A stretch of DNA of 64,000 nucleotides from Hyposmocoma kahamanoa (lineage: Eukaryota; Arthropoda; Insecta; Lepidoptera; Cosmopterigidae). Every line of letters begins with the position of its first letter. Position 1 is the first letter of the stretch. A program made the translations under genes and the position numbers. Positions 11,520 to 22,532 of the stretch are shown here, piece after piece. The DNA lies in NCBI RefSeq assembly GCF_003589595.1, contig NW_020654810.1, forward strand, positions 18,186,682 through 18,250,681. Direction: 5' to 3'. The notes beneath the pieces were generated by a model. That model was not told the DNA's origin. It searched no databases and saw only the letters and a list, made by a program, of their open reading frames with translations.

Positions 11520-11956
11520 TTTTAACCGCCTTTAAAATGGGAGGAGGTTCTCAATTCGACTGTATGTTCTTTTTTCTTTTTTCCTTATGTATGTTACGCG
11601 ATAACCCCGGTATTTGTGAACCGATATTTATGATTCTTTTTTTGTTCGAAAGGGGGTACTTCTATAGTGGTCCCATTTAATTTTGAAGAAAATCATCCAC
11701 CTTTAAGGGTGGCTGTTCACGCATGAAGATTCATTTTTATAAATAGCTCCTAACTTTAATTTAGGAGCAATTATTTTAATGGTTGAGTTTGCTATTTGTC
11801 CAATTCAAGGCGTTTTTCTCTCAGTATACTGTGAGTAGTGAAAACCGATTATTATTATCTCCAGTGTCAAGTCCTGTATAGTGACGAACTAGGGGATATT
11901 TCAATAAAACTTAGCAAATAGACGTAATTCCACGTACTTTTGAGGTCAGTTTTTTT
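11520..11956 (+). mobile_element. Family F copy 1 (MITE-like)
   Basis: Starts with TTTTAACCGCCTTTAAAAT and GGGAGGAGGTTCTC. It continues with TGTATGTTACGCGATAAC and AGTGGTCCCATTTAA. It ends with CCACGTACTTTTGAGGTCAG and a T run. The end is the inverted complement of the start, so the element has TIRs and no coding potential. The copy at 41167-41597 is its closest full-length relative. The right end touches an assembly gap. Confidence 0.75.
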
Positions 11957-11966
11957 NNNNNNNNNN
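11957..11966. other. Assembly gap (10 N)
   Basis: Ten undetermined bases lie directly after the T-run at the right end of family F copy 1. The true length of missing sequence is unknown. Confidence 0.99.
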
Positions 11967-11993
11967 CGAAATCTTTTTTATATATAAAACGTA

Positions 11994-12226
11994 AGTGACG
12001 GGACGAACAGGTCGGGCGCCTGATGGCAAGTGACACGGCCTGTCCATAACAGTTGCAATACTACTCGGGGCTGGCGCCTGACACCCTGAGACATAATTTG
12101 TCAAGTCCGATATGCTTGTAATTTCACAGGACTGCAGTAATGCTCGTATTACTGCTTAGTGGAAGAAGTAGGTAAGGTGACAGTACTTCCCTGAACGAAC
12201 TGTTTCACAAGGAGCTCTACTGCTAC
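11994..12226 (-). repeat. Family A copy 5
   Basis: Almost complete minus-strand copy: GACGGGACGAACAGG at the A-rich side, CCCTGAGACATAATTTG in the middle, and TTTCACAAGGAGCTCTACTGC at the 5' side. A 40-base internal part after the CTACTCGGG stretch is missing. Confidence 0.85.
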
Positions 12227-12758
12227 TAGGTCGTCAAAATACATTAATTCCTGGATTTCCAAGGAGGGTATTATCCACTCTATGTACATATATGGCTTCC
12301 TTTAAATTTAGGTAAGTATACTCCACCTACTCCAATATCTGCTTATAACCCTAGAAACTGCCACTTAAGCATCATAAGTTCCTGAATAGGCTCAAACCAG
12401 ATCCTTTAAGGCGACTCTAACGTATTGAGTAGTGCCCACTAAGCCCTGTTATGTGCATAAACCTCCAATAAATCTTTCACTACCCGTTTGACAATTACGG
12501 CGTGTAATAAAGTTTAATTGATCAAAGCGTTTGAAGGTAACTCTAGTTAAATTGTTGTCGTTTATAAGTGGACCTGTTTATTGTAGAAGCCGTTTAAACG
12601 ACGGCGTTAAAAGTAATTTTGACCCTGAACTAAAACATTTATAATGTATGGTCCTAATTTATTACCTGAGATTCGTACAAGGGCGTGTTCGGTACATGAA
12701 ACCAAACAATTTTCACTTACGGTCCAACCTGAAGACGAGAAAAATAAAGCTGTTTCAA
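12227..12758. other. Unassigned sequence
   Basis: No gene or recognised repeat. Confidence 0.4.
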
Positions 12759-13401
12759 ATATCGCACTGCTGTTATAATAGTGTTCTAACTCTAAATACA
12801 TAAAATTCAAGATTCTATCATTACTGGACGTAAAATTTGATTCTCTACACGTCAATAAAACTATCGTTAGAATATTGTAAGAAACCATTAAAAGATATGT
12901 ACTTAATTCAAAATAGGATACACTTTATGTGAGCTACCTTACCTATTTCTGCCGCCAAGCGGTAACGTCATCATTATTGCGATCCGATTTTGAAGGGTAA
13001 GAGTGCTGGTGTAATTACAAATACATGGGGCTTGTCAACTTGTGTCTCGAGGTGACGGACGCAGTGGCAGTGTCCCTTAGATCTTTGTGATTTCAAGCTC
13101 TAAATGGCACTGCAATTGTTATGGACAGGCGTGTAGCTTACCATCAGGCGCACAACTTGTTCGTCCCGTCACTTGATATAGTAAAAAAGCTAGTTCTGGC
13201 CAAAACAGTTCTTGTTCAAAAATATGAAACTATTGGTTTCCCTTTTATTTTTAGATATAATTGTTTAGATGTCTGTAACAAACTATAACCTATACATACA
13301 TTTTAATGATTTTTGCCAGGAAGTGAGTAATTCATTTTTCATCGATTCTGAACAAATACACTTTTTGAGTTAATACACTATTGTATTAACAGTGCGCTTT
13401 A
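12759..13401 (-). mobile_element. Family M MITE copy 1, carrying nested A copy
   Basis: Both ends carry the same inverted terminus (ATATCGCACTGC, GTGTTCTAACTC on the left; GAGTTAATACAC, CAGTGCGCTTTAT on the right). Without the nested family A copy it is about 390 bp. It matches the copy at 13791-14178 along its whole length in the opposite orientation. It has no coding potential, so it is a non-autonomous DNA transposon. The superfamily is not determined. Confidence 0.75.
12937..13187 (+). mobile_element. Family A copy 6, nested, with target duplication
   Basis: The copy is 5'-truncated (starts at CCTTACCTATTTCTGCCG) and ends with CTTGATATAGTAAAAA. It is flanked by AGCTA at 12932-12936 and AGCTA at 13188-13192. 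The uninterrupted sister MITE at 13791-14178 has the matching empty site (GAGCTAGTTC on its reverse strand). This identifies the insertion limits and shows that family A mobilises as 5'-truncated, A-tailed copies, in the manner of SINEs or LINE fragments. Confidence 0.85.
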
Positions 13402-13433
13402 TGGTTTGATGCTTGATGTTGGATGTCATGTTT

Positions 13434-13694
13434 AGTAGCTGTAGTGCTCCTTGTGAAATAGTTCGTCCAGGGAAGTAACTGCCATCACGCAGTAATGTGA
13501 CCATTACTGAGTTCCGGTTGAAGGTTACTTAAATTACAGACCCATCAAACTTGTTAACTTATGTCTCAGTGGAAGTGCCCATCAAAGCTTTGCGATTTAA
13601 AACTCTGAGCGGCACTGCAACTGTTATGGATAGGCGTGTCGCTTACCACCAGGCGCACGACGTGTTCGTCCCATCGCTTCATATTATAAAAAAG
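13434..13694 (+). repeat. Family A copy 7, near full length
   Basis: Full span from TAGTAGCTGTAGTGCTCC to TTCATATTATAAAAAA. Landmarks are GTTCGTCCAGGGAAGTA, AACTTATGTCTCAG and GGCACTGCAACTGTTATGG. It lies between the two family M copies. Confidence 0.85.
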
Positions 13695-13790
13695 AAACTA
13701 CAATTTGAGACTATGCAGAATTAGAATGAATAGATATTTACTAGAGAAACACATACTATCGTAGTTCGTAAAAACCTTTCGTCTTTTTCA

Positions 13791-14178
13791 TATATCGCAC
13801 TGCTAATACAATAGTGTATTAACTCAAAATGTGAATTTATTCAGTATAGCTGAAAAACGAATTACTCAGTTCCCGTGAAAGATTATTATAATTTATGTAT
13901 TGGTTAAAATTTATCAGACATCTGAACAATTTCGTGCTTGCCAAAATGTGAAAAGTAATTTTATATGTATTTTTGAGTAAGGATTGTTTTGCCCTGAACT
14001 AGCTCACAAAACGTTTGTCTATTTCTGGGTTAAGTAGATATATTTTAGTGGTTTCTTACAATATTCTAATGACAATTTTAATGACATATAGAGAATGAAA
14101 GTTTAAGTTCAGAAATGGTATAATCTTGAATTTCACATTTTTTGAGTTACAACACTATCGTAAAAGTAGTGCGATATA
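13791..14178 (+). mobile_element. Family M MITE copy 2 (empty site)
   Basis: 388 bp with TIRs of about 45 bp. The left end is TATATCGCACTGCTAATAC and the right end, read in reverse, is TATATCGCACTACTTTTACG. Both TIRs continue into a TAACTCAAAA-type stretch. The terminal TA could be part of the TIR or a TA target duplication, which would suit a mariner-like origin, but this is not proven. It is the uninterrupted counterpart of copy 1. Confidence 0.75.
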
Positions 14179-14908
14179 TTAACAAAATTACAATAAAAGT
14201 AAAGGTTATTTACGTTCCATCCTATAATTTACATACAATTCACATAGGCACTTAATCATATTAAAACTTAAGAGGCTCCCACTCCTACCCTTGTCGTGTA
14301 GGTGCATATATACAGTAAACATTAAGCACAAACTCATCAAGTAATTAACTTATACTTAACCCAATTCACTCCCAAATCAATCATACATAAAACGTCGAAA
14401 CGAGCATAACATACACTTTTGATAAATGAATTTTGTTGCACATTTTCTTCACGCCCAATTTGTTTATTATATTAACTCTTATCACAATACCACAATACCT
14501 AGACCCGTGACTATAAGGCATTTAGTTAAGCGACTCAAAATATCAGGAGTCAAATTAAACTGGTACATAACATACGCGTAAAGATATCCAGGCCCTTGTA
14601 ATTTAATAGATGAGGTGTTACGTTAATTACAAAGAACGTCGAGACCAGCGCCACGGGGGCGAATTAATAACATTATTAACTCCTTCCGACAAGTCATTCT
14701 TTCGCAATTTGACGACGTATACACTACAGGTGGGGAAACGAAAGTTGCAAACTTATAATAGATCTTCGTTGATCGGCGAGAAGCTATATAAAATTAAATC
14801 TAAAATATCATACTTTATATGATACAATTTTTGTCTAGAAGATATTTACAAGAATACAAGATGTTTATTCGCTGAAAAATGTAGTTAACAGTGCAGGTAT
14901 TATAGTAT
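14179..14908. other. Unassigned AT-rich sequence
   Basis: No gene. A 70-codon frame at 14610-14822 shows no motif. Confidence 0.4.
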
Positions 14909-14980
14909 TTAAATCGCGTGCATTTGTTTTTTCTAACAAACGGTCAGCCATGAACATGAGACTTGTAATAGGCCCGGAAC
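14909..14980. repeat. Family E copy 2, second half inverted
   Basis: Bases 14909-14941 match the E core in plus orientation (AAATCGCGTGCATTTG, AACAAAC). The next block, 14942-14980, is the reverse complement of the part of E that normally follows (GGTCAGCCATGA, GAGACTTGTAATAGGCCC). One family E copy thus contains an internal inversion. Confidence 0.65.
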
Positions 14981-15199
14981 ATTAATTTGTTTGATAACAC
15001 AATAAAAGCAATTTAGATATGAAAAAACAATTTCATTCCATTTCAAAGTGTAACAATAGTGAAAACCCTTCATTTAATTCCTTATTACATAGTGTTACTA
15101 TTTTCTTGTGTTTATTTTTTTTATAAATATTATTACATTTTATTATTATTCATATTTTGTAATTATTTGTGTTCAATTTAAGTGCATTTATTTGAAATA

Positions 15200-15360
15200 C
15201 TTTTATACAAGATATTCTTTGGCTGCACCCCTTTTCCCACTGTTAACTTTCTGTTGTAAGGCCGCCTGTTGTATATTAATTAATTTTGTTGTATTTGCAA
15301 TACTGTTCTTGTATATGTATGTGCTTTTAATGTAATAACAATAATATTTATTCGGTGTAA
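15200..15360 (+). mobile_element. Possible LINE 3' UTR remnant
   Basis: CTGTTGTAAGGCCGCCTGTTG resembles the conserved stretch near the 3' end of some lepidopteran LINE transcripts. It is followed by T-rich sequence and AATAATATTTATT. There is no coding part and no clear tail. Weak call. Confidence 0.3.
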
Positions 15361-17234
15361 AATATACATCATTAAAATGCTAAGCTAAAGAACTTAAATA
15401 CAATAAGCTGTGAAATGTACTCTTCAAATTGATGAAGTCACTACAGTCGATCTAGGAAGTCCTGTATCTCAACATACAATGCCTTTCTTCTTGGTAAAAA
15501 AAAGTGCAAGAAAGAAAGAATATTTCAAAGAATATTTTATCCATTAATAAATTATCTTCTTCTACATTTGTATGTTTGTCCCGTATGCGTTTGATTAATA
15601 TTCATCCGATGCCAATAAAACTTTTTAGTGACTTTTTCTACCCACGCCGTTTTAAATTTCTGAAATATTGGAAACTTTTACAATATCCGGTGGATCACAT
15701 GTTTTAAACAAAGGTGTCTACTTCTCCACTACGGGATTTTCTTTTCTTTCAACTAATGCAACTACAACAAGGCGGTTCTTTTGCAGATACTTAAAATCCA
15801 GTCAGTGTTTTCTTGCAATGACATTACGATGCATTATAATTATACGCTATTTATACCCTAAACTATTCAACGAACAGCAGTGATTTGCAGGTAAAATAGG
15901 TATTTTGAATTAAATTCCTTGCCTACACTGAGACACCAACTTTACTGAAAGAAAAATAAACTTTCTTGAACACTTCTTGGAAACATGTTTTAAGTAATAC
16001 ACAATAATATAAATTGTGAAGTGGGTAAGTAAATCGTTTAAAAAAATTGTTATTCTCCGTAGCACCTTCGCCGCTACGCCCCGTAGTGGCTACGGATGTG
16101 GCCAACCATTTTCCGTAGCACAGCGCATCCGGATACTCCTGCTGTGCAAAAACCAGATATTATCTTTTTAACTGCTCTTATTAACTTCATAAATCGTGTT
16201 TATACGACGCCGATGTACTTTAGTAGATTCACAATGAAAAACTAGTTGTAAATTAGTTGTGTTAAATTAAGTTATGTATTTCAGAAATATGAACCAGTGA
16301 CATATTATTTATATGTGCATTTTCTTCTGTTGGTTCGTCATAATCAAATTAATTAATATAGTAAATGAAAATCAAACAAAAAATCATCTAACGCAACCTG
16401 TCTGGCCCAAGAGAGTCCACATGTGATTGATTGTTAATGAAGTGGCGGGGCGATAGTTATTAATGGCTCCCGGCTCCGCCTGCCTCGCCCTACCAGCACT
16501 TCTTTATTCGACCGTGGTTCACCCACTAACACCTATTAGCCGTGTCCGGCGCACACAGAACGATATATCATCCCGATAGAAACGTATCAATCAATTTACG
16601 GGATTAGAAGTTGACGCTAAATTATAGCACCCTTTCGTATAACTCGTTATATTTCAAGAGTTATGCTAGCATTAACGGTTGACAAATAGAAAACGAATTA
16701 CAATTTTGGAGAAAATCTCCGAATATAATCATCGCGCTCCACATCGCCCTCAAATCGTGAAAAGGGTTTGTTTTATTTCAATTAAACCGCAATCACAAAG
16801 AGTTCCAAGCCACAGCCAGTCACTCTATCGTCGATTTAAACAGATGTCGTGTTAAGGAGGTCCTCTCAGAATACTCCTTCGGAATTTAAATTGCAAATTC
16901 GTGCGGTGGCAGGTGCAGCCCCACGATCGAACGTTGCTCTCTTTCGTTCCACCCGTTCAAGCGCATATTTTCCTCTCTCTCTAACTTTCAAAATCAACGA
17001 ATAATGAACGTCAACAAATAAAACTCGAGCGTTACTAATTACTCGGCCCTCTCAAACGAAGAGAGGTAATTTTTGCACTCTATTCTGAAGAGGAAATCTC
17101 GAAGCTAATGGCGTTAATTTAAAAAGAGGCCAATGACTGTGATTTTTCTTTAAGCGGTGAAGTTTTGCGTGATTTATTGACGGTACAAAAGAGGCTTTCA
17201 TCGTTACTGGCGGTTAGTACAAAATGTCAGTCAC
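15361..17234. other. Unassigned sequence, partly GC-richer
   Basis: No gene. A GTAGC/GCTAC-rich patch lies at 16055-16120 and may be a decayed repeat. The 16390-17170 part has no dispersed repeat and moderate GC, and could be a non-coding regulatory block. Confidence 0.4.
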
Positions 17235-17326
17235 ACACCAGCAGTGGCAAAACTAAACAGAGCCTCATCCTGAAATGAATTTACACTCATTACAGGATGA
17301 GGCTCAGGTAAAGTTTCATCTGGTGT
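17235..17326. ncRNA. Candidate 92-nt hairpin, precursor-like
   Basis: The arms pair as ACACCAG with CTGGTGT at the base and AAACT with AGTTT in the middle. A perfect 13-bp block follows (GAGCCTCATCCTG at 17260-17272 with its complement at 17293-17305). Five further pairs beyond one A-A mismatch close an 8-base loop. Length and shape resemble a microRNA precursor, but a small foldback transposon is equally possible. I recognise no known miRNA in it. Confidence 0.4.
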
Positions 17327-17436
17327 AGCTAGTACCTTAGCCTATGTTAAAGACTGGCTGTTCATTGGTCTTAATATATCTTTATTTTGGTATCAGCGGA
17401 ACAACTCACATGCAGATATTAATTAATTAGTAGCAA

Positions 17437-18306
17437 TAGAGCTCCTTGTGAAAGAGTTCGTCCAGGGGGCCTACCATAACTTTTCCAGAAACAATATTAT
17501 TTCAATGTATGCTTAAAGTAAACTTGTTATAATATGACCCATATTCGTACCGCGACAAACAAGTAATAAAAGCTAAAGTGAAGTAAAGCTAAAATTTAAA
17601 GAACGAATGATTCCCCAATATCGTCTATTCCTTACTAAAAATAGGAAAGAAATAACAAGTATATGAACTAATTAATGCCATCTCTTTCTTTTTTGATATT
17701 CCGAATCGTCTTATCATAGTATAATGTTTAAGTAATTTACATTTAGAAAACTGTTATAAATAACTAAATAAATAAGTTCAACTTAACTCTGAATCATTAC
17801 AAATCAATATTTAGACAATAAATTCGAAAATAATATTATTTCCATTGCGTCCGAATAACAATTTTAAGATTGCTAAATTTGACATAAGAACAATATTACT
17901 TTAATGTTAAAGTCGCCTCATAGTACGAACTGAGTGTATGATAGTCACAAAACTGCCAATAAAACATCATAGTTTTAACATTACAATAAGCTTACTGTAA
18001 GCGCGTCATGGTACGAAAAGTCAATGTAAGAATAAAGTAATATTGTTTTAAGACGTTGTGGTAGGCCCCCAAGGAAGTACCTTACCTATTTCTGCCGCCA
18101 AGCAGTAATGTCAGCATTACTGTGTTCCAGTTTTGAAGGGTAAGGATGCTGATGAAATTACAGGTCGAGTGAGGTGACGAGCGCAGTGACAGTGCCCCAT
18201 GTTTGCGATTTAAGGCTATGAGTGGCACAGCAACTGTTATGGACAGGCGTGTAACTTACCTTCAGGCGCACGACTTGTTCGTCCCGTTGCTTGATATTAT
18301 AAAAAA
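17437..18306 (+). repeat. Family A copy 8, split by a TIR element
   Basis: The 5' end is at 17437-17466 (AGAGCTCCTTGTGAAAGAG, TTCGTCCAGG). The remainder is at 18069-18306 (CCAAGGAAGTACC to TTGCTTGATATTATAAAA). Together they rebuild the usual order of the family with nothing missing, so the intervening 602 bp is an insertion. Confidence 0.85.
17467..18068. mobile_element. 602-bp TIR element nested in family A
   Basis: The ends are inverted: GGGCCTACCATAAC at the left and GTTGTGGTAGGCCC at the right. Similarity continues into AACAATATTATTT on the left and AAGTAATATTGTTTT on the right, about 37 bp in all. A further copy of ACAATATTACTTTAATG lies at 17891. It is flanked by CCAGG (17462-17466) and CCAAG (18069-18073), a 5-bp target duplication with one change. 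No long frame is present, so it is a non-autonomous DNA transposon. I cannot assign it to a superfamily. Confidence 0.8.
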
Positions 18307-21300
18307 AATAAATTTTGAAGTGTAAATACCTGCACATTTATTTGGCAAACCTCGACTTTATTCACTCGATGTTACTAGGTCTTCAATGTCCCCTCGAACG
18401 CAGTGTGACTGCTCCGCAGTCGGATCACGAAAACCCCGGCTTAATGAATGAAGAAATTCTAAGCGCCCCTCATACGTACCCCAAGCTCTCCCCCCGCCTC
18501 TGCCACCTCACATACTCATAGGTTGTAAACTGTCCGGAGGATTGTCATTGCAACTATTTAAGTAATCCACCTATCCGAGTTTCATTTAAGTTAAAATCAT
18601 TTTGAGGATTTTTGTCGTAGCTTCATATCCATACTACTACTGTGCAATTTTTAAATATACAATTGCACATAATTAATGCTATATTATAATACCTCTATAT
18701 GATAATCGTCTAGGTCTTTGAGTGGCAAACGTTCACTACAGAATTACATTAACAAAAATATTCAACGGTAATTAAATTCACCACAATTCTTACCATGTCC
18801 CGGCGGTTCCTGCAGTGTAATTAGCTTCCCAATTTTAAAGAGCGCTGGCTCCCGTCAATCCGCTCCCCTAAATCGATAATAATTAATTATTTTTGACATA
18901 ATCACAGCCAAAATCCATTCTCTTTTTGCTAATTCACGACGGTATAATAAAACGGGGCGACGCTTTTAGGCCGGGTGAAATTGATAAAAAATAAATAAGA
19001 ATCTGAACTTTTCGCCAAGTCAAACAAAATCGGGCGTTAGCTTACGTTGCTGTTGCGTGATTAATAATCTATCGGTTTATCCGATGAATTTTTGACCGAA
19101 AAAGGCTCAGTACGATAAAAAATATGAGGAATTCCCGAGTCACGATCGACCATTGATAGCGTTTGTCTTTTGTTGAAATGTAGCGAACAAATCAATTGCT
19201 TGCAACAAATGACGCTTTGAGATGACAATGTTCATTGACAATTTAACAACATATTGTTTAGATGTTGACGACAATGCGTCGAGTAAGCACATTCACGTTA
19301 AACGGATAGCAGTCAGATATCAGAGAGACCCAAATTCACCGCAACTGACAGGGGATCATTGTGGCGCAGCACAATCGTGGAGACCGTGTCAATATTGGTC
19401 ATACCGCATAATACACTGAGATTCAGTCGCAATTCGCACATTCAGGTACAAATGTGAATACGGATGAGAAATGGTCTCAAAATTTTAGAAACACATTCCA
19501 CAAATTTACATGTTTATATTAAAATCAATATCCCCAATGTAAAAAAAATCTTCGATCACCTTTCAACAAATGATTTTGATTATTATTTGTAAATAAGTTC
19601 ACAGTAAAAACTGCTACACCGGCCATTGATTCTCGTCTCCCCGCACCTGCAGTGGAGAACCCGTAAACCATAAAATTTCCAATTAGCGCACAGCAAAAAA
19701 TATATCGGTACATTTAAGAGTATGGCAACAAGAACATCGAGAATACGTTGCGGCCCCGAATACCGGCAAGTTACCGGTACTTAAAAAACACATAGTGAAA
19801 ACATTAGCTCCGCCCGGGGCGGGGTTGGCCCGTGATTAAACCCAGCGAGGCATGCATAACGAGACCGGTATGTTTGAACGCTTACGAATACTTTCCAAGT
19901 TGGTACGGACAGCGGTTGAGGTGGGTACACCGGGTGTACGTATACAAGGTGCCTACACCTGTGCTTATTTATTGCCGCCAAGACTCCTCTCCTTCATGGA
20001 ACACTGTTTGCTTAGGGGCCACGGAGCTGCTTGACCCACTTTCACATTAATATTCCAATACTAACCAATCGATTTCAATATCCATCTCATGCCTATGCAA
20101 TGCAGAGTAAATAACCAACGTTGATTTTTAATTTTAATATTTCCTAACCCTTTGTTGTTAAAGAGGTTTTACCTATTTCCAATATATTTTATCTTAGAGT
20201 TATATAAAAATGTACGTCTAAAATAAACAAGCATAAAGTTACGAGTCATTTAATCCGATTTCGAACATTTTATAATTAGTACTGGTCAAGTCTCGTCTGG
20301 AAATTAAATAATATTTTGAAGGGATTAGCGTCATGATTGGGCGGACACATGCTAATGCAAGAAGTTTTTAATTAAAACCGTCCGCCGTTAAGAGGCTGCG
20401 TAATGGCTGATCCTCAGGAGGGATCCGATATTGGGTGTGTGTACCGGTAAAGCCAAAGTACAAACATATTTAGGTCCATTGCGTAGTGTGCGCCGTAGCT
20501 ACACTGCCCGGGAGGCGCTTATGTACGGAACCCTGTGCATACACCCCTTTCTTGTATTAATAAATTTATTATATTCACCACAAGCATATGCATACACACC
20601 TATAATACTGATTATAGCAAAAGTTCCGGAAAATGAATAAAAGTATTTTTGAAATGGCGTTCCTTCGGTCTACGAATAAATTATGCTATATAAAAAATAA
20701 TTAGACAACTTATTGACTAATAAAATGTACTATACATAAACTGTAATATTTTTAAATGTCAAATCCTTAACTTCATTGTCTAATTTTTGACATTTGCATA
20801 ATGATTTTGACGTTATTCAAGTTATTATTATTAATTTGGATATCTATTTTAGATTCTCGGCTCTCCCGTGGCCTAAAAGATTAATTCCGTTTATTATCAT
20901 TAAAATTGACCCATATAAATTACTGTGTGACCTCAGAGTCGGTAGAGAGGGTCACTATAATCAAAACTTATGTAGAAATGTACGGGAATGACTGACTTAA
21001 TCAATCAATGTGTGTACGCCCATGAGATATTATTAAAAAACATGTTACACCTGGTTTAGTCTGTTGAAGGACTTGTGAGCGAATATATAATATATCTTCA
21101 ATATGTTTGTACGCTAAATGTCTGGCTGGACACAGTGAAACTATACTTATTTTGTACATATTAACTCCTATACAACATGTGTTTTTGGAAATAAATGAAT
21201 CACGGAGAATGTGTATTGGAATTGCACAATTTAATTCCGCCTACTCTTTCTTTTCCATCATCGGGGGACTAGACGTAGATTTAGGTTCTACCCCTACGTT

Positions 21301-21319
21301 GTGGGTAATTCAAGGATCC
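18307..21319. other. Long unassigned block
   Basis: No dispersed repeat recognised over 3 kb. GC-richer stretches lie at 18390-18530, 18790-18980, 19740-20040 and 20390-20540. Several 60-70 codon frames overlap on both strands around 19780-20050, as expected by chance in GC-richer DNA. No domain motif was seen. Candidate non-coding regulatory DNA, by inference only. Confidence 0.4.
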
Positions 21320-21530
21320 GCACGAAGCGTAACGCTTCCACATTTTTATGGCGAACGGTTATGGAATAGAATTCTGCTTACAGACTTATTCTCTGAACGT
21401 TATGTCTTGAGCCTTTTCAAGGCGAGAGTGAATAGGCATTGTTTAGGCGTACTTACGCCATCGTCGACCTCATCGTCACTTACCATTAGGTGAAATAGAG
21501 GTCAAATGCGCATTTATATATTATAAAAAA
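21320..21530 (+). mobile_element. LINE C-terminus and 3' UTR (family C copy 1)
   Basis: The frame ending at 21493 closes with LWNRILLTDLFSERY and FKARVNRHCLG. This matches the pattern LWNsLP...F...Y....FK.RVN at the very C-terminus of many insect non-LTR retrotransposon polyproteins. A short 3' UTR follows (GTGAAATAGAGGTCAAATG) with a TTATAAAAAAA tail. The upstream part of the same frame (from 21107) shows no RT motif, so this is a 5'-truncated copy. Confidence 0.7.
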
Positions 21531-22124
21531 ATGCTAATGAAGCTTTCTTATTTTCAGATGCACGCGACTACGATGATGACTCGAATGCAAGGAAGGCAAG
21601 TAACCCACCCCAAATCGTTTTTAACTACAAAAATGACGCTCAGAAGTCACTTCTTCCGCAGTCTAAATTTTAGCGCCGAGTTTATGGCTTTTGTGACCGC
21701 CAAATGTCGGCGAGTAAAAGTGCAAGCTTGTTTACTCATATATCAGGAGTCGGTGGACATTTCTTTCCGATAAGCCCGCTCCCCCGCTGCCAATAAAGTG
21801 ATTAAGTCACAAATCGTGGCGGCGTGGCGCCTCTTAGCTTTCGATTTACTGGGGATCGGATATCGATTGTAATTTATATTTTTTTTGTATTTGCACTTCT
21901 GATTTATTTTGTTAAGGTATAGATTTAGTATTCATCGGTTAATTCTATTTAAAAGTAGGTATATCTGGTTTTATCTCAGTATATTTTTGTCAATTTTATG
22001 TTATTGAATATTTTAATTTAATTTTATTGAATATCATGATATTTTTACTATCTTGATATTCATATATTTTTTTGTAAAAATACTTCACTATATATTCATT
22101 TCACTACATATAAATTTCTTGGTA
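21531..22124. other. Unassigned sequence
   Basis: No gene. A GC-richer patch at 21770-21840 precedes a T-rich stretch. Confidence 0.4.
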
Positions 22125-22262
22125 TTATTGATACAAAGATTGCACAAACACTAGGAGAAATTCCTTCGATCCGGTTGGACTCGAAACAGCGACATTTTTG
22201 CCAAACCAGTGCTATCGCTCTTCCAAATGAGGTACGGAACCAGTTAGCAGACCTTATAAATT
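22125..22262 (-). mobile_element. S1 copy, minus strand, decayed
   Basis: Reverse-strand reading gives an A-box-like region, a B-box-like GTTTCGAGTCC, then CCGGATCGAAGGAAT and the tail with ATCAATAAT. The B box differs from the consensus at several positions, so it is probably dead. Confidence 0.6.
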
Positions 22263-22309
22263 TGTCTGTGTTTGTTACCGATCTTTATTTTTGGTTTTCA
22301 TGACTTCTT

Positions 22310-22480
22310 TTTTTAGCGCCACCAATGAAAAAAATCACAATTTTAATTTTATTTGTTATATGTAAAAGCTGAAACCTTTTAGTTTTCCATATAACAAATA
22401 AAATTAGAGTTATGGTTTTCTTTTCATTAAAAAATACTTTCAATCGCTCTCCTATAATATTTTCCAAATTCACGTTAGAC
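22310..22480. repeat. Family B copy 2 with 16-bp internal hairpin
   Basis: Shares CATATAACAAATAAAATT, AGAGTTATG and ATTTTCCAAAT with the element at 3299-3528. It contains a perfect inverted pair, TTTTATTTGTTATATG at 22347-22362 and its complement at 22388-22403, with a 25-base loop. Confidence 0.6.
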
Positions 22481-22500
22481 GTCTTAATCGTTTTAATCGT

Positions 22501-22532
22501 AATATCTTGTCACCAGCGGCTGACAAGATATT
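22501..22532. repeat. 12-bp perfect hairpin
   Basis: AATATCTTGTCA and its complement are separated by 8 bases (CCAGCGGC), and a T run follows. It resembles a terminator in form, but in nuclear animal DNA next to MITE sequence a foldback remnant is more likely. Confidence 0.6.

Noticed and set aside
17435..17466. Family A as a tRNA-derived SINE because of GAGTTCGTCC near its 5' end
   Set aside because: This is a poor B-box match with two bases missing, and no A box precedes it at proper spacing.
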